DNA of 64,000 nt from assembly GCF_022664535.1 (NCBI RefSeq), contig NZ_JAKUJY010000003.1, positions 124,001 through 188,000 of the forward strand. Direction: 5' to 3'. A model generated the notes under the pieces. It searched no databases. It was given only the letters and a program-made list of their open reading frames with translations, and had not been told where the DNA came from. How positions within the stretch are numbered: the stretch's first letter is position 1; each line of letters begins with the position of its first letter. This DNA comes from Sphingobium trunci. GTDB lineage: Bacteria; Pseudomonadota; Alphaproteobacteria; Sphingomonadales; Sphingomonadaceae. Below are positions 8,283 through 17,651 of this stretch, in pieces. The translations under genes and the position numbers were made by a program.

Positions 8283-9044
8283 ATGGAAACCAAGGCCAAG
8301 GGCAAGTTGTTCGACCATGGCAGGCTGGAGCGCAATGTCTCCCTGCTGGGTATTGCCGCGCTGATCGTCGTCGCCATCGGCGGCATCGTGGAGATCGCGC
8401 CACTGTTCTGGATCGACAATACGATCGAGAAGGTGGAGGGGATGCGGCCCTATACGCCGCTGGAGCTGGCGGGACGCAATATCTACATCCGTGAGGGCTG
8501 CTATAATTGCCATAGCCAGATGATCCGTCCGTTCCGGGACGAGACGGAACGCTATGGCCATTACAGCCTGGCCGCAGAGAGCATGTTCGATCACCCCTTC
8601 CAATGGGGATCGAAGCGCACCGGGCCGGACCTGGCGCGGGTGGGCGGCAAATATTCGGATGAATGGCATGTCCAGCACCTGAAGGACCCGCGCGCCGTGG
8701 TGCCGGAATCGATCATGCCGACCTATGCCTTCCTGTCGGAGCGCGAGCTGAAGCCGGCCGACATGCGCAAGGATCTGACCGCACTCAACGATGTCGGCGT
8801 GCCCTATACGAAGGACGACATCGCCAAGGCCAATGACGATCTTAAGGCGCAGGCCGATCCGGATGCGGACTCCAGCGATCTCATCAAGCGCTACCCCAAG
8901 GCGCAGGCGCGCGATTTCGACGGCAATCCGGGGAAGGTGACGGAGATGGATGCGCTGGTCGCCTATCTCCAGATGCTGGGCACGCTGGTCGATGTGGAGA
9001 GCGCCAGGCCGCAGGAGACGCTTTCCAAGGAGTCCGGGCAATGA
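8283..9044 (+). CDS. ccoO: cbb3-type cytochrome c oxidase subunit II CcoO
   Basis: A 253-residue monohaem cytochrome c subunit. An N-terminal anchor ([20 protein letters not shown]) is followed by the haem c motif C73-Y-N-C76-H77, with MIRPF directly after it, and a distal methionine likely in SIMPTY. It passes electrons from CcoP toward the CcoN haems on the periplasmic side. It has a good AAGGAG ribosome binding site, 14 bases after ccoN. Its stop overlaps the start of the small ccoQ gene as ATGA. Confidence 0.96.
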   Translation: METKAKGKLFDHGRLERNVSLLGIAALIVVAIGGIVEIAPLFWIDNTIEKVEGMRPYTPLELAGRNIYIREGCYNCHSQMIRPFRDETERYGHYSLAAESMFDHPFQWGSKRTGPDLARVGGKYSDEWHVQHLKDPRAVVPESIMPTYAFLSERELKPADMRKDLTALNDVGVPYTKDDIAKANDDLKAQADPDADSSDLIKRYPKAQARDFDGNPGKVTEMDALVAYLQMLGTLVDVESARPQETLSKESGQ

Positions 9045-9205
9045 GCTATGACGAATTGCGCCAATTTGCCGACAGTTGGGGGCTGGTGTTGATGGGGGTG
9101 AGTTACCTGACCTTCGTCGGCTGGCATTTCCTGCCCAGGGGGCGCGAGCGGAGCGACGAGGCGGCGCGCGCCATTTTCGAACAAGAGGAAGCCGATCATG
9201 GCTGA
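9041..9205 (+). CDS. ccoQ: cbb3-type cytochrome oxidase subunit CcoQ (FixQ)
   Basis: A 54-residue small membrane protein that starts [14 protein letters not shown], continues with one transmembrane helix ([18 protein letters not shown]) and ends with a charged, acidic tail (FEQEEADHG). This is the usual form of CcoQ, which stabilises the oxidase complex. It overlaps ccoO by 4 bases and the ccoP start by 8 bases, so the three are translationally coupled. Size, topology and position identify it, because family sequence conservation is low. Confidence 0.88.
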   Translation: MSYDELRQFADSWGLVLMGVSYLTFVGWHFLPRGRERSDEAARAIFEQEEADHG

Positions 9206-10103
9206 CGAAAAGCGCATCGACGCCGCCACCGGCACCGAGATCAAGCATCATGAATGGGACGGCATCCAGGAACTGGACACGCCGCTGCCGCGCTGGTGGC
9301 TCTGGACCTTCTACGCGACGATCCTGTTCGCGATCGGTTATATGATCGCCTATCCGGCCTGGCCGTTGATCGACCGGGCGACAGGCGGCGTGCTGGGCTG
9401 GTCGAGCCGGGGGACGCTGGAAAAGGAACTCGCCGCGCGGGAGAGGCAGATCGCGCCGGTCCGGCAGGCGATCGCCGCGACGCCGATCACGGCGCTGCCC
9501 GGGCAGCGCCAGCTTATGCAGCAGGCGATCGAGGGCGGCCGTGCGGCCTTTCGCGTGCATTGCGTGCAATGCCATGGATCGGGCGCGGCGGGATCGAAGG
9601 GCTATCCCAACCTGAATGACGACGACTGGCTGTGGGGCGGTGATCTGGCGACGATCGAGAAGACGATCACCGACGGCGTCCGCAATCCCGATCATGCCGC
9701 CACCCGGCAGTCGCAGATGCCCGCCTTCGGCAAGGATCAGTTGTTGAGCGCCGCGCAGGTCGATGATGTGGTCGCGCATGTCCGCGTCATCAGCGGGCAG
9801 GACAAGGCGAGCGCGGCGTCGCGGCGCGGGGCCACGGTCTTTGCCGACAATTGCGCGGTGTGCCACGGCCCTGCGGGGAAGGGCAACCGGACGGTCGGCG
9901 CGCCCAACCTGACCGATGCGATCTGGCTTTATGGCGGCGACCGGGAGACGATCCACGAAACCGTCTGGAACAGCCGCCATGGCGTGATGCCGCGGTGGGA
10001 CGACAAGCTGGACAAGGCCACCATCCGGATGTTGGCGGCCTATGTGCACAGTCTGGGCGGCGGCGAGGCGGCGCCCGCGGCCAGGGCCGATGCGGGGCAT
10101 TGA
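9198..10103 (+). CDS. ccoP: cbb3-type cytochrome c oxidase subunit III CcoP
   Basis: A 301-residue dihaem cytochrome c. A cytosolic N-terminus with the CcoP hallmark HEWDGIQELDTPLPRWW precedes a transmembrane helix (FYATILFAIGYMIAYPAWP). Two haem c domains follow: C122-V-Q-C-H and C219-A-V-C-H. Axial methionines are likely in QMPAFG and GVMPRW. It is the electron entry point of the oxidase. It overlaps ccoQ and is followed after 3 bases by ccoG. Confidence 0.96.
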   Translation: MADEKRIDAATGTEIKHHEWDGIQELDTPLPRWWLWTFYATILFAIGYMIAYPAWPLIDRATGGVLGWSSRGTLEKELAARERQIAPVRQAIAATPITALPGQRQLMQQAIEGGRAAFRVHCVQCHGSGAAGSKGYPNLNDDDWLWGGDLATIEKTITDGVRNPDHAATRQSQMPAFGKDQLLSAAQVDDVVAHVRVISGQDKASAASRRGATVFADNCAVCHGPAGKGNRTVGAPNLTDAIWLYGGDRETIHETVWNSRHGVMPRWDDKLDKATIRMLAAYVHSLGGGEAAPAARADAGH

Positions 10104-10106
10104 ACC

Positions 10107-11537
10107 ATGCTGATGGCCGGAGCCGGGGCGCTGTATGAAAAGCGCAAGGGCGTCTATCCCAAGGCGGTGGACGGCTTCTATCGCCGCCTGAAATGGGCGG
10201 TGATGGCGGTGACGCTGGCCGTCTATTGGGGCACGCCCTGGCTGCGCTGGGATCGCGGGCCCTATGCGCCGGACCAGGCGGTGCTGGTCGATCTGGCGCA
10301 CCGGCGCTTCTACATGTTCGCGCTCGAAATCTGGCCGCATGAATTTTATTATGTCGCCGGGCTGCTGGTGATGGCCGGGGTCGGGCTGTTCCTCGTCACC
10401 TCGGCGGTGGGGCGGGCCTGGTGCGGCTATGCCTGTCCGCAGACGGTGTGGACCGACCTCTACCAGCATGTCGAGCGGTTCATCGACGGCGACCGCAATG
10501 CGCAGATGCGGCTGGCCAAGGCGCCCTGGGGCGTGGCGAAGATCGGCCGCAGGCTCTTCAAATGGGCGGTCTGGCTGGCGATCGCTTTCATAACCGGCGG
10601 CGCATGGATCTTCTATTTCGCCGATGCGCCGACGCTTCAGGCGCAGTTCTGGAGCGGGACCGCCGCGCCCGTGGCCTATGCGACAGTGGCAGTGCTGACG
10701 GCGACGACGTTCGTGCTGGGGGGCTTCATGCGCGAACAGGTCTGCATCTACATGTGCCCCTGGCCGCGCATCCAGACGGCGATGCTGGACGAGAAATCGC
10801 TGATCGTCACCTACAAGGAGTGGCGCGGCGAGAAGCGCGGGAGCCTCAAGAAGGCGGAGGCGCATCCGGGCACGTTCGGGGATTGCATCGACTGCAACCA
10901 GTGCGTCGCCGTCTGTCCCACCGGCATCGACATTCGCGAAGGGCCGCAGATCGGCTGCATCACCTGCGCGCTGTGCATCGACGCGTGCGACAAGGTGATG
11001 GCGCAGGTCGGGCGGCCGAGGGGCCTGATCGACTATTGCACGCAGGAGGATGCGGAGGCCGAGCAGAAGGGCAGGGCGCCCCGGCCGGTGCTGAAGACAC
11101 TGCTGCGGCCCCGGACCATGGCCTATTTCGCCGTCTGGGCGGGGATCGGCGCGGCCATGCTGTTCGCGCTGGGTGCGCGGACGCGGATCGACATCAGCGC
11201 GCAGCAGGACCGCAACCCGATTTTCGTGCGCCTGTCCGACGGCGCGATCCGCAACGCCTATACGGTGAAGCTGCGCAATATGGAGACGCGGCCTCGTGCC
11301 ATGGAGATCGGCGTCGAAGGCCTGAAGGGCGCGGCACTGTGGACCGATGCGGGATCGCGCGAGGCGGCCCGCGCCACGCTGCGCACGACCGTGCCCGCCG
11401 ACAGCGTCGCGAAGCTGCGCGTCTTTCTGGTGCAGCCCGCAGGCGGAACGGCACGGCAGGATTTCCGCTTCACGGTGCGCGGACTCGATAGCGAAGGCGG
11501 CGGCGACAGCGAACCCGCCCGATTTGAAAGGCCCTGA
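10107..11537 (+). CDS. ccoG: cbb3 oxidase assembly protein CcoG (FixG), polyferredoxin-like
   Basis: A 476-residue membrane protein with about five transmembrane segments and ferredoxin-type cysteine clusters: CGYACPQTVWTDL after the second helix region, then CIDCNQCVAVCPTGID and CITCALCIDACDKVM. The C-terminal Ig-like FixG domain lies in the periplasm. CcoG is thought to reduce copper for CuB insertion during oxidase assembly. It lies in the same operon, three bases after ccoP. A second ATG at 10113 is an equally plausible start. Confidence 0.94.
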   Translation: MLMAGAGALYEKRKGVYPKAVDGFYRRLKWAVMAVTLAVYWGTPWLRWDRGPYAPDQAVLVDLAHRRFYMFALEIWPHEFYYVAGLLVMAGVGLFLVTSAVGRAWCGYACPQTVWTDLYQHVERFIDGDRNAQMRLAKAPWGVAKIGRRLFKWAVWLAIAFITGGAWIFYFADAPTLQAQFWSGTAAPVAYATVAVLTATTFVLGGFMREQVCIYMCPWPRIQTAMLDEKSLIVTYKEWRGEKRGSLKKAEAHPGTFGDCIDCNQCVAVCPTGIDIREGPQIGCITCALCIDACDKVMAQVGRPRGLIDYCTQEDAEAEQKGRAPRPVLKTLLRPRTMAYFAVWAGIGAAMLFALGARTRIDISAQQDRNPIFVRLSDGAIRNAYTVKLRNMETRPRAMEIGVEGLKGAALWTDAGSREAARATLRTTVPADSVAKLRVFLVQPAGGTARQDFRFTVRGLDSEGGGDSEPARFERP

Positions 11538-11539
11538 GG

Positions 11540-11998
11540 ATGAATGGCATCTCTTATCCCCGCCGCCGCTTCACCGGCTGGCACATGACGGCGATCCTGG
11601 TCGCCTTCTTTGCCGTGGTGATCGCGGTGAATGTGCTGATGGCGACGGTCGCGGTGCGGTCCTTCGGCGGGACCGTGGTGGAGAACAGCTATGTCGCGAG
11701 CCAGAAGTTCAACGGCTGGCTGGCGCAGGCGCGGGCGCAGAAGAAGCTGGGCTGGCGCGATGCCGTGGCGCTGGATGACGGGCGGCATGTGCGCCTGACG
11801 CTGAACCGGACGGGCGCGAGCGTCGGTGCGGTGGCGCAGCATCCGCTGGGGCGGGCGGCCGACATTCCGCTCCGCTTCCGGGAAGTGCGACCCGGCCTGT
11901 ATGTCAGCGACCATGCCCTTCCGGCGGGGCGCTGGCAGGTCCGGTTCGATCTGCGCCATGGCGGTCAGGCGATGCATCTGTTGCGGGAGGTCGACTGA
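11540..11998 (+). CDS. ccoH: cbb3 oxidase assembly protein CcoH (FixH)
   Basis: A 152-residue FixH family protein. A short cytosolic N-terminus with RRFTGWHMTAIL leads into one transmembrane helix (AILVAFFAVVIAVNVLMATV), followed by the conserved SFGGTVVENSYVASQKFN and a periplasmic beta-rich domain. It is needed for stable assembly of the oxidase. It lies two bases after ccoG, and its stop overlaps the ccoI start (TGATG). Confidence 0.92.
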   Translation: MNGISYPRRRFTGWHMTAILVAFFAVVIAVNVLMATVAVRSFGGTVVENSYVASQKFNGWLAQARAQKKLGWRDAVALDDGRHVRLTLNRTGASVGAVAQHPLGRAADIPLRFREVRPGLYVSDHALPAGRWQVRFDLRHGGQAMHLLREVD

Positions 11999-14130
11999 TG
12001 GCTACCCAGCCCCTGATGCCCCATGATCTTCCGGTCGAGGTGAAGGAAAGCCTGTTCGCCGTGCCGGGCATCCATTGCGTGAGCTGCATCGCGAAGATCG
12101 AGCGGGAACTTCCCCTGGCCGATAGCATCCAGTCCGCGCGCGTCAACATGAGCGCGAAGCGGGTGGCGATCCTGCACGATCCGGTCATGACCCCGCCGGA
12201 GCTGAAGGCGGCCATCGCCGCCATCGGTTTCGACGCGGAGCCGCTGGCCGATCCGGGCGTCGATATCGCGGCGGCGGAGAATAGGGCACTGCTGCGCGCA
12301 CTGGCGGTCGCGGGCTTCGCGGCGATGAACATCATGCTGCTGTCGGTGTCGATCTGGTCGGGGGCGGAGGGGGCGACGCGGACACTGTTCCACTGGCTCT
12401 CGGCACTGATCGCCCTGCCGACCGTGGCCTATGCGGGGCAACCCTTCTTCCGGTCGGCCTGGGCGGCGCTGCGGCAGGGGCGCACCAACATGGATGTGCC
12501 GATCAGCATCGGCGTGCTGCTGACGACGGGCATGAGCCTGTATGAGACGGCGGTGGGTGGCGCCCATGCCTGGTTCGACGGTGCGGTCATGCTGCTGTTC
12601 TTCCTGCTGGCGGGGCGGGTGCTGGACAGCATGATGCGAGGCCGGGCGCGGGCGGGCGTGGCGGCGCTGCTGCGGCAGACCGCGCCGGGCGCGCTGGTGC
12701 TGGAAAGCGGCGGCGCGAGCCGGTGGACCGAGGCGGGCGCCCTGCGGCCGGGGATGCGGATGCTGGTGGCGGCGGGCGAGCGGCTGGCGGCGGACGGACG
12801 GATCGTGGAGGGGGAAAGCGGGCTGGACATCGCCTTCCTCACCGGGGAAAGCGCGCCGGTGCGCGTCTGTCCGGGCGACGCGGTGCAGGCAGGGGCGCTG
12901 AATGTCGAGGGGCCGATAACGGTCGAGGTGACGGCGGCAGGCGCGGATACGGTGATCGCCGACATCGCCCGGCTGATGGAGCAAGCGGGGCAGGGCAAGT
13001 CGCGCCATGTCCGGCTCGCCGACCGGGCGGCGCGCTATTATGCGCCCTGCGTGCATCTGCTGGCGGCGCTGTCCTTTGCCGGGTGGATGATCGCGGGGGC
13101 GGGCGTGCATCAGGCGCTGCTGATCGCGGTGGCGGTGTTGCTGATCACCTGTCCCTGCGCGCTGGGGCTGGCGGTCCCGGCGGCGCAGATCGTCGCCTGC
13201 GGCACGCTGATGCGGCGGGGCGTGCTGGTCAAGGACGGGTCGGCGCTGGAACGGCTGGCGGAAGTCAGCGAGGCGGTGTTCGACAAGACCGGTACGCTGA
13301 CGCTGGGGCGGCCTGTGCCCGTGAACCTGCGGCGCCTGTGGCGGGAGGATCGGGCGATCCTGCTGGCGCTGGCGCAGGCGAGCCGCCATCCCCTGAGCAT
13401 CGCGCTGCGGCAGGCGCTGGAGACGGAGGGAATCGTGCCTGCCCCGCTTTCCGGCATCCGCGAAGTGCCGGGAGAGGGCCTGTTCGCGGAATTCGAGGGC
13501 GTGGCGGTGTCGCTGGCGCGGCCGCGCGGCCTGATCGACCTGTTCGGCCTGGCGAGCGAATATCGGCGCGGGAAGCAGGCGATGCTGCTGCAGTTCACCG
13601 ATGCCCTGCGGCCGGATGCGCCGGAGACGCTGGATGCGCTGCGCGGCATGGGCGTCAAGATATTGATCGCCAGCGGCGACCGGCCCGATGCGCTGGAGGA
13701 TATCGCCCGCATGACGCGCGCGACCGCGATCGGCCATCTGCGTCCGGCGGACAAGCTGGCGCTGATCGGGCGGCTGCGCGCCATGAGGGAGAAGGTGCTG
13801 ATGGTCGGCGACGGGCTGAACGATGGCCCGGCGCTGGCGGCGGGGCATGCCAGCATGGCGCCCGCATCGGCCAGCGACGCCAGCCAGTTGACCGCCGACG
13901 CCGTGTTCCTGGGCGACAGGCTGGCGCCGGTGGCGCTGACCGTCCATGTCGCACGGCGCACGGTCAGGATCGTGAAGCAGAATTTCGCGCTGGCCATCGG
14001 CTATAATGCGCTGGCGGTGCCGCTGGCCATTGCGGGCAAGGTCACGCCGCTGGTCGCCGCGGTCGCCATGTCGACATCCTCGCTGATCGTGATCGCCAAC
14101 GCGCTGCGCCTGAAAGGAGCCGTGAAATGA
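11998..14130 (+). CDS. ccoI: copper-exporting P1B-type ATPase CcoI (FixI)
   Basis: A 710-residue heavy-metal P-type ATPase. The N-terminal HMA domain has GIHCVSCIAKIER. The core carries TGES (actuator), the membrane copper motif CPC in LLITCPCALGLAVPAA near residue 385, the phosphorylation motif DKTGTLT near 429, an SRHPLSIAL nucleotide-domain histidine and GDGLNDGPAL. It delivers copper across the inner membrane for CuB of CcoN. It overlaps both neighbours, ccoH and ccoS, by a few bases. Confidence 0.95.
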   Translation: MATQPLMPHDLPVEVKESLFAVPGIHCVSCIAKIERELPLADSIQSARVNMSAKRVAILHDPVMTPPELKAAIAAIGFDAEPLADPGVDIAAAENRALLRALAVAGFAAMNIMLLSVSIWSGAEGATRTLFHWLSALIALPTVAYAGQPFFRSAWAALRQGRTNMDVPISIGVLLTTGMSLYETAVGGAHAWFDGAVMLLFFLLAGRVLDSMMRGRARAGVAALLRQTAPGALVLESGGASRWTEAGALRPGMRMLVAAGERLAADGRIVEGESGLDIAFLTGESAPVRVCPGDAVQAGALNVEGPITVEVTAAGADTVIADIARLMEQAGQGKSRHVRLADRAARYYAPCVHLLAALSFAGWMIAGAGVHQALLIAVAVLLITCPCALGLAVPAAQIVACGTLMRRGVLVKDGSALERLAEVSEAVFDKTGTLTLGRPVPVNLRRLWREDRAILLALAQASRHPLSIALRQALETEGIVPAPLSGIREVPGEGLFAEFEGVAVSLARPRGLIDLFGLASEYRRGKQAMLLQFTDALRPDAPETLDALRGMGVKILIASGDRPDALEDIARMTRATAIGHLRPADKLALIGRLRAMREKVLMVGDGLNDGPALAAGHASMAPASASDASQLTADAVFLGDRLAPVALTVHVARRTVRIVKQNFALAIGYNALAVPLAIAGKVTPLVAAVAMSTSSLIVIANALRLKGAVK

Positions 14131-14267
14131 CCGGAATCGGCCTGCTCATCCCGATCGCGCTGGGTCTGGGGCTGCTGGGCCTCGCCGCCTTCTTCTGGGC
14201 GCTGCGCGACGGGCAGTTCGACGATGCCGACGGGGCGGCCAACCGCATCCTGATCGACGACGAGTGA
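14127..14267 (+). CDS. ccoS: cbb3 oxidase maturation protein CcoS
   Basis: A 46-residue protein: a single transmembrane helix (GIGLLIPIALGLGLLGLAAFFWAL, cut by the membrane edge at the tryptophan), then the hallmark WALRDGQFDDADGAANRIL. CcoS is required for cofactor insertion into the oxidase. It overlaps the ccoI stop as ATGA and closes the cco operon. Confidence 0.93.
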   Translation: MTGIGLLIPIALGLGLLGLAAFFWALRDGQFDDADGAANRILIDDE

Positions 14268-14327
14268 GCGGCGCGGGTCATGGGGGCGCTTGCCCTGCCG
14301 CGCGTCCCGGCTTAACGACCCTGGATC

Positions 14328-15224
14328 ATGCCCCGGCGCAAGGACATATGGAGATGCGGGATCGCCCGCGCGCCGGTCGCGGACATCATGTCCGCAGGCG
14401 GCATCGGGGACGACGTCCACTGGCTGCCGGAGGAATCCGACTTCGCCTTCCTCGCCGATCCTTTCGGCTGGCGGGACGAGGCGGGGCGGCTGCACATCTT
14501 TGCCGAACATTATGACTATCGCACGCGCCACGGCGTCATAGAGGCGCTGATCCTGGATGCGGAACTACGGCTGGTCGAGCGGAAGCCCTGTCTCGCCGAA
14601 GACTGGCATCTTTCCTATCCGCAGGTCTTTGCGGGCGAAGGCGCGGTCTGGATGCTGCCCGAAGCGCATCGTTCGGGCGCGCTGACGCTCTATCGCGATC
14701 ATGGCGCGCTGGACGATTGGCGGGCGGAATGCCCGATCGCGCTGGATTGCGTGCCGGTCGACGCCAGCATCCTGCGGCATGAGGGGCGCTGGTGGCTATT
14801 CTATTCGCCCGCCAGCAGCAAGCTGTCCAAACAGGCGCATCTGCATGTCGCATGGGCGGAGACGCTGACAGGACCATGGACGCCGCATCCGGGCAATCCG
14901 GTACGGGTGGACCGGGCGTCGGCCCGGCCCGGCGGCGTGCCGCTCGCGATCGGGGGACGGATCATGCTGCCGGTGCAGGATTGCAGCGCGACCTATGGCG
15001 GCGGCATCCGCCCGCTGTGGATCGACCGGCTGGATGACGGACATTTCCACGCCGTGGCGGGCGATCCGCTGGCTCTGCCGCCTTCGGCGGGGAAATATGG
15101 CGCGGGAATGCACACGCTGGCGGCCTGCGGCGATGTCACTCTGTTCGACGTGAAGCGGATCGATACGTCGCTTCGCGGGCTGGCGCTGGATGTCAGGCGG
15201 CGGCTTGGCGGATATGATCGATGA
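14328..15224 (+). CDS. GINT1 N-terminal-domain-like beta-propeller protein
   Basis: A 298-residue protein resembling the five-bladed, GH43/68-like propeller found at the N-terminus of plant glucosamine inositolphosphorylceramide transferase 1. That domain also occurs alone, or fused to formyl-transferase domains, in bacteria. Telltale strings are FLADPFGW, HIFAEHYDYRTRHGVI, LSYPQVF, DASILRHEGRWWLFYSP and the arginine-rich end. No transferase domain is attached. There is no signal peptide, so it is probably cytosolic. Its 3' end overlaps the convergent GT4 gene by about 30 bases, and a surface-glycan gene set follows. A role in sugar transfer or nucleotide-sugar chemistry is inference. The start could also lie further downstream. 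Confidence 0.65.
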   Translation: MPRRKDIWRCGIARAPVADIMSAGGIGDDVHWLPEESDFAFLADPFGWRDEAGRLHIFAEHYDYRTRHGVIEALILDAELRLVERKPCLAEDWHLSYPQVFAGEGAVWMLPEAHRSGALTLYRDHGALDDWRAECPIALDCVPVDASILRHEGRWWLFYSPASSKLSKQAHLHVAWAETLTGPWTPHPGNPVRVDRASARPGGVPLAIGGRIMLPVQDCSATYGGGIRPLWIDRLDDGHFHAVAGDPLALPPSAGKYGAGMHTLAACGDVTLFDVKRIDTSLRGLALDVRRRLGGYDR

Positions 15225-16335
15225 TCGCGCTGCCCGTCGCGGCGAAATGCTCCCAGGAAAAGCGGTCCAGCATGTCGGCGCGGGCGGCCTGACCCATTTG
15301 CGAGAGCCGGGCGGGGTCTGAAAGAAGCGCCGCCAGCGCGCTGGCCAGCGCGTCGACATCGGCGGGGGGCGCGGTGAGGCCGGTGACATTCTGGCGGATG
15401 GACCAGGGCAGTTCGCCCACGGCCGAGGCGATGACGGGAAGGCCCGCCGTCAGCGCTTCATGCGCGGCAATGCAGAAGCCTTCGGAACGGGAGGGCTGCA
15501 CATAGAGGTGCAGGGTGGAGAGAAGATGATGCGGGGCCGGTTCGAAGCCGGTGAAATGCAGATCGTCAAGGCCTGCCTGACGCCTCAGTTCCTCCAGTTG
15601 ATCGCGCTGCGTTCCGTCGCCCGCGACGCGGATGTCGAGCGGGACGGGTGCGGTGAAGCCTTCGGCGCGCAGGCGCGCAAAGGCTGCGATCAGCACGTCA
15701 TAGCCCTTGACGGGGTGCAGCCGCCCGAGGCTGCCGATGCGGAGCGTTTCGCCGGGCTGCCAGGGCCGCGCCTGCGGCAGCGCCGGGTCGGCGGCGAAGA
15801 TCGGCCAGCATCGCAGGCGCTCTTGCGGCACGCCGAGCCGGTCCCCGGTCAGCGCGGTGACCGATCGGGAGTCGCCCACCCAGAGCAGGGCGCGGCTTTG
15901 CAGCAGCCGCATCAGCCGCCGGTTCCAGGGCTTGAGGAAAGCGGCATGTTGCCAGCTGATGACCGGCAGGCCGAGGTGCGGGCCGAGGATGAGGCCGAGG
16001 ATCGTCGCGCGGCTGAGGGACGTCCAGATATGGGTCGCGCCCCAGCCGGTGATGGCGCGTTTCAACCACAGGGCGGCGGCAGGATGATCGGCAAGGCCGC
16101 CTTCCCGGACCAGCGGGTCGAGACCGGCCGCTTCGATCGCGGGCAGGCCCCGGCGGTCGCGGGGGGTGAGGGCGAAGACCCGGACCTGCGCCCCCGCATC
16201 GCGCAGGACGCGGGTGATGGCGGGGACGGGTTGGGATGCGCCACCGCCCTCGACCGAATTGATGACATAGGCAATGCGGATGGCCTCCGGGCGCAGGGGC
16301 TTTGGGTGCAGGGGCTGGGAGCGCGGGGGCGTCAT
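15193..16335 (-). CDS. glycosyltransferase family 4 (GT-B fold)
   Basis: A 380-residue retaining glycosyltransferase. The N-terminal Rossmann domain begins RIAYVINSVEGGGASQ. The C-terminal GT1-type domain has IGSLGRLHPVKGYDVLIAAF, a FTGFEP.PHHLLS turn and the donor-site glutamates in PSRSEGFCIAAHEALTAGLPVIAS. It is likely cytosolic or peripheral to the membrane, adding a sugar to a lipid-linked glycan. The start at 16335 overlaps the upstream flippase stop (ATGA), so it is the last gene of a four-gene minus-strand operon. Confidence 0.9.
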   Translation of the reverse strand: MTPPRSQPLHPKPLRPEAIRIAYVINSVEGGGASQPVPAITRVLRDAGAQVRVFALTPRDRRGLPAIEAAGLDPLVREGGLADHPAAALWLKRAITGWGATHIWTSLSRATILGLILGPHLGLPVISWQHAAFLKPWNRRLMRLLQSRALLWVGDSRSVTALTGDRLGVPQERLRCWPIFAADPALPQARPWQPGETLRIGSLGRLHPVKGYDVLIAAFARLRAEGFTAPVPLDIRVAGDGTQRDQLEELRRQAGLDDLHFTGFEPAPHHLLSTLHLYVQPSRSEGFCIAAHEALTAGLPVIASAVGELPWSIRQNVTGLTAPPADVDALASALAALLSDPARLSQMGQAARADMLDRFSWEHFAATGSAIIDHIRQAAA

Positions 16336-17651
16336 TGCGCGAGGCTGCGGCGCCAGACCAGGGCGGCGAGCAGCCCGCTCGCCAGCAGCGCCTGCCCCAC
16401 CGCCTGGATCCCCGCGCCCATCAGGCCCACGCTTTGCAGCAGCCAGGGCAGCACCGGCAGGAAGATCAGGCTGGCGAAGAGATTGGCGCTCATCGACAGG
16501 GCGGGATAGCCCATGGCGGAGAGGGCCGAGCTGCATGGCGGGCCGATCACGGCGATCATGCGCGCGGCGATCAGCACGACCATGACGCTGCCCGCCGCCT
16601 GGAAGGCAGGGCCTGCCAGCAGGGTGACGATGGGGGTCGGGAACAGGGCGGCGACGATGGTGACCGGGGCGGCGGCGGCCAGGGCGATGCCGATCACACG
16701 GCGCAGCGTCCGGCGCAGCGGCGCGCCGCCTTGCCCCGCCGCGACCATGCGGGCGAGTTCGGCATAGGCGGTGTTGCCCAATATCTGCGCGGGCTGGGCG
16801 ATGATGACGGTGGCGCGCTGGGCGACCGCGAACAGGCCTGCCATCGCTGGACCGAGCACCCAGCCGACGATCAGCGGTGCCACGCGGCCCGCCAGTTCGC
16901 TCAGGGTGACGTCGGCATTGCTGGCGACGAGGAAGCGCCAGATGCCCGGATTGTCGGCGCTGGCGCTGCCGCGTTCGGGGTGGAGCAATATCGCGCCGAG
17001 GCGGCGATGCGCGCACCAGAGGCCCATGCCCCAGAGCACGGCGAATTCGGCCAGCGCGGCGGCGAGCCAGGCGGCGAGGAAGCCCTTCAGACCCCAGCCC
17101 ATCAGCAGCGCGAGCGAAGCGCCGATCAGCCGCACCAGGGGCTGCACCATATTGTGCAGGCCGATGAGGTCGAACCGGTCGATCAGTTGCAGATAGCCCG
17201 CTGGGGCGGAGCGCACCGATCCCAGTACGGCAAAGCTGTAGGGGATGGCGAAGGCCACGGTTTCCGGCGGCCAGCCGAGGCGCGGGCCGACGAAGGGCGC
17301 GAGCGCCATGGCCGCCACGATCGCCGCCCCGCCGCCCGCCAGTTCGACCGCCGTGCCGAAACGCAGCAGCCGCGCCAGCCGGTGGGGAGCGTCCTCCTCC
17401 CGCGCTTCCGCGCCGTACCGGACGATGGCCTGCCAGGCCGGAAATTCGACGATGCCGCAGACCGCCGTCACATAGCCGTGAACCAACACCAATATGCCAT
17501 AGTCGCGCGGACCCAGCGCCCGCGCGGCGATGACCAGATAGACAAGGCTGATAAGCCCGGCCCCGGCCTTTCCGCCGAGCACCAGCCCCAGCCCCTTGAA
17601 GATACGTCCGGCAGTTCCCGCGCTGTGCGTCATGCCCGCGCTTTGCGTCAT
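16332..17651 (-). CDS. Wzx-like polysaccharide flippase (MOP superfamily)
   Basis: A 439-residue protein of about 12 to 14 hydrophobic segments. The N-terminal GGKAGAGLISLVYLVIAARA and GPRDYGILVLVHGY are characteristic of O-antigen/teichoic-acid translocases. It should move lipid-linked oligosaccharides across the inner membrane. ATGA overlaps on both sides couple it to the GT2 and GT4 genes. An alternative start six codons downstream (17633) is possible. Confidence 0.88.
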   Translation of the reverse strand: MTQSAGMTHSAGTAGRIFKGLGLVLGGKAGAGLISLVYLVIAARALGPRDYGILVLVHGYVTAVCGIVEFPAWQAIVRYGAEAREEDAPHRLARLLRFGTAVELAGGGAAIVAAMALAPFVGPRLGWPPETVAFAIPYSFAVLGSVRSAPAGYLQLIDRFDLIGLHNMVQPLVRLIGASLALLMGWGLKGFLAAWLAAALAEFAVLWGMGLWCAHRRLGAILLHPERGSASADNPGIWRFLVASNADVTLSELAGRVAPLIVGWVLGPAMAGLFAVAQRATVIIAQPAQILGNTAYAELARMVAAGQGGAPLRRTLRRVIGIALAAAAPVTIVAALFPTPIVTLLAGPAFQAAGSVMVVLIAARMIAVIGPPCSSALSAMGYPALSMSANLFASLIFLPVLPWLLQSVGLMGAGIQAVGQALLASGLLAALVWRRSLAQ

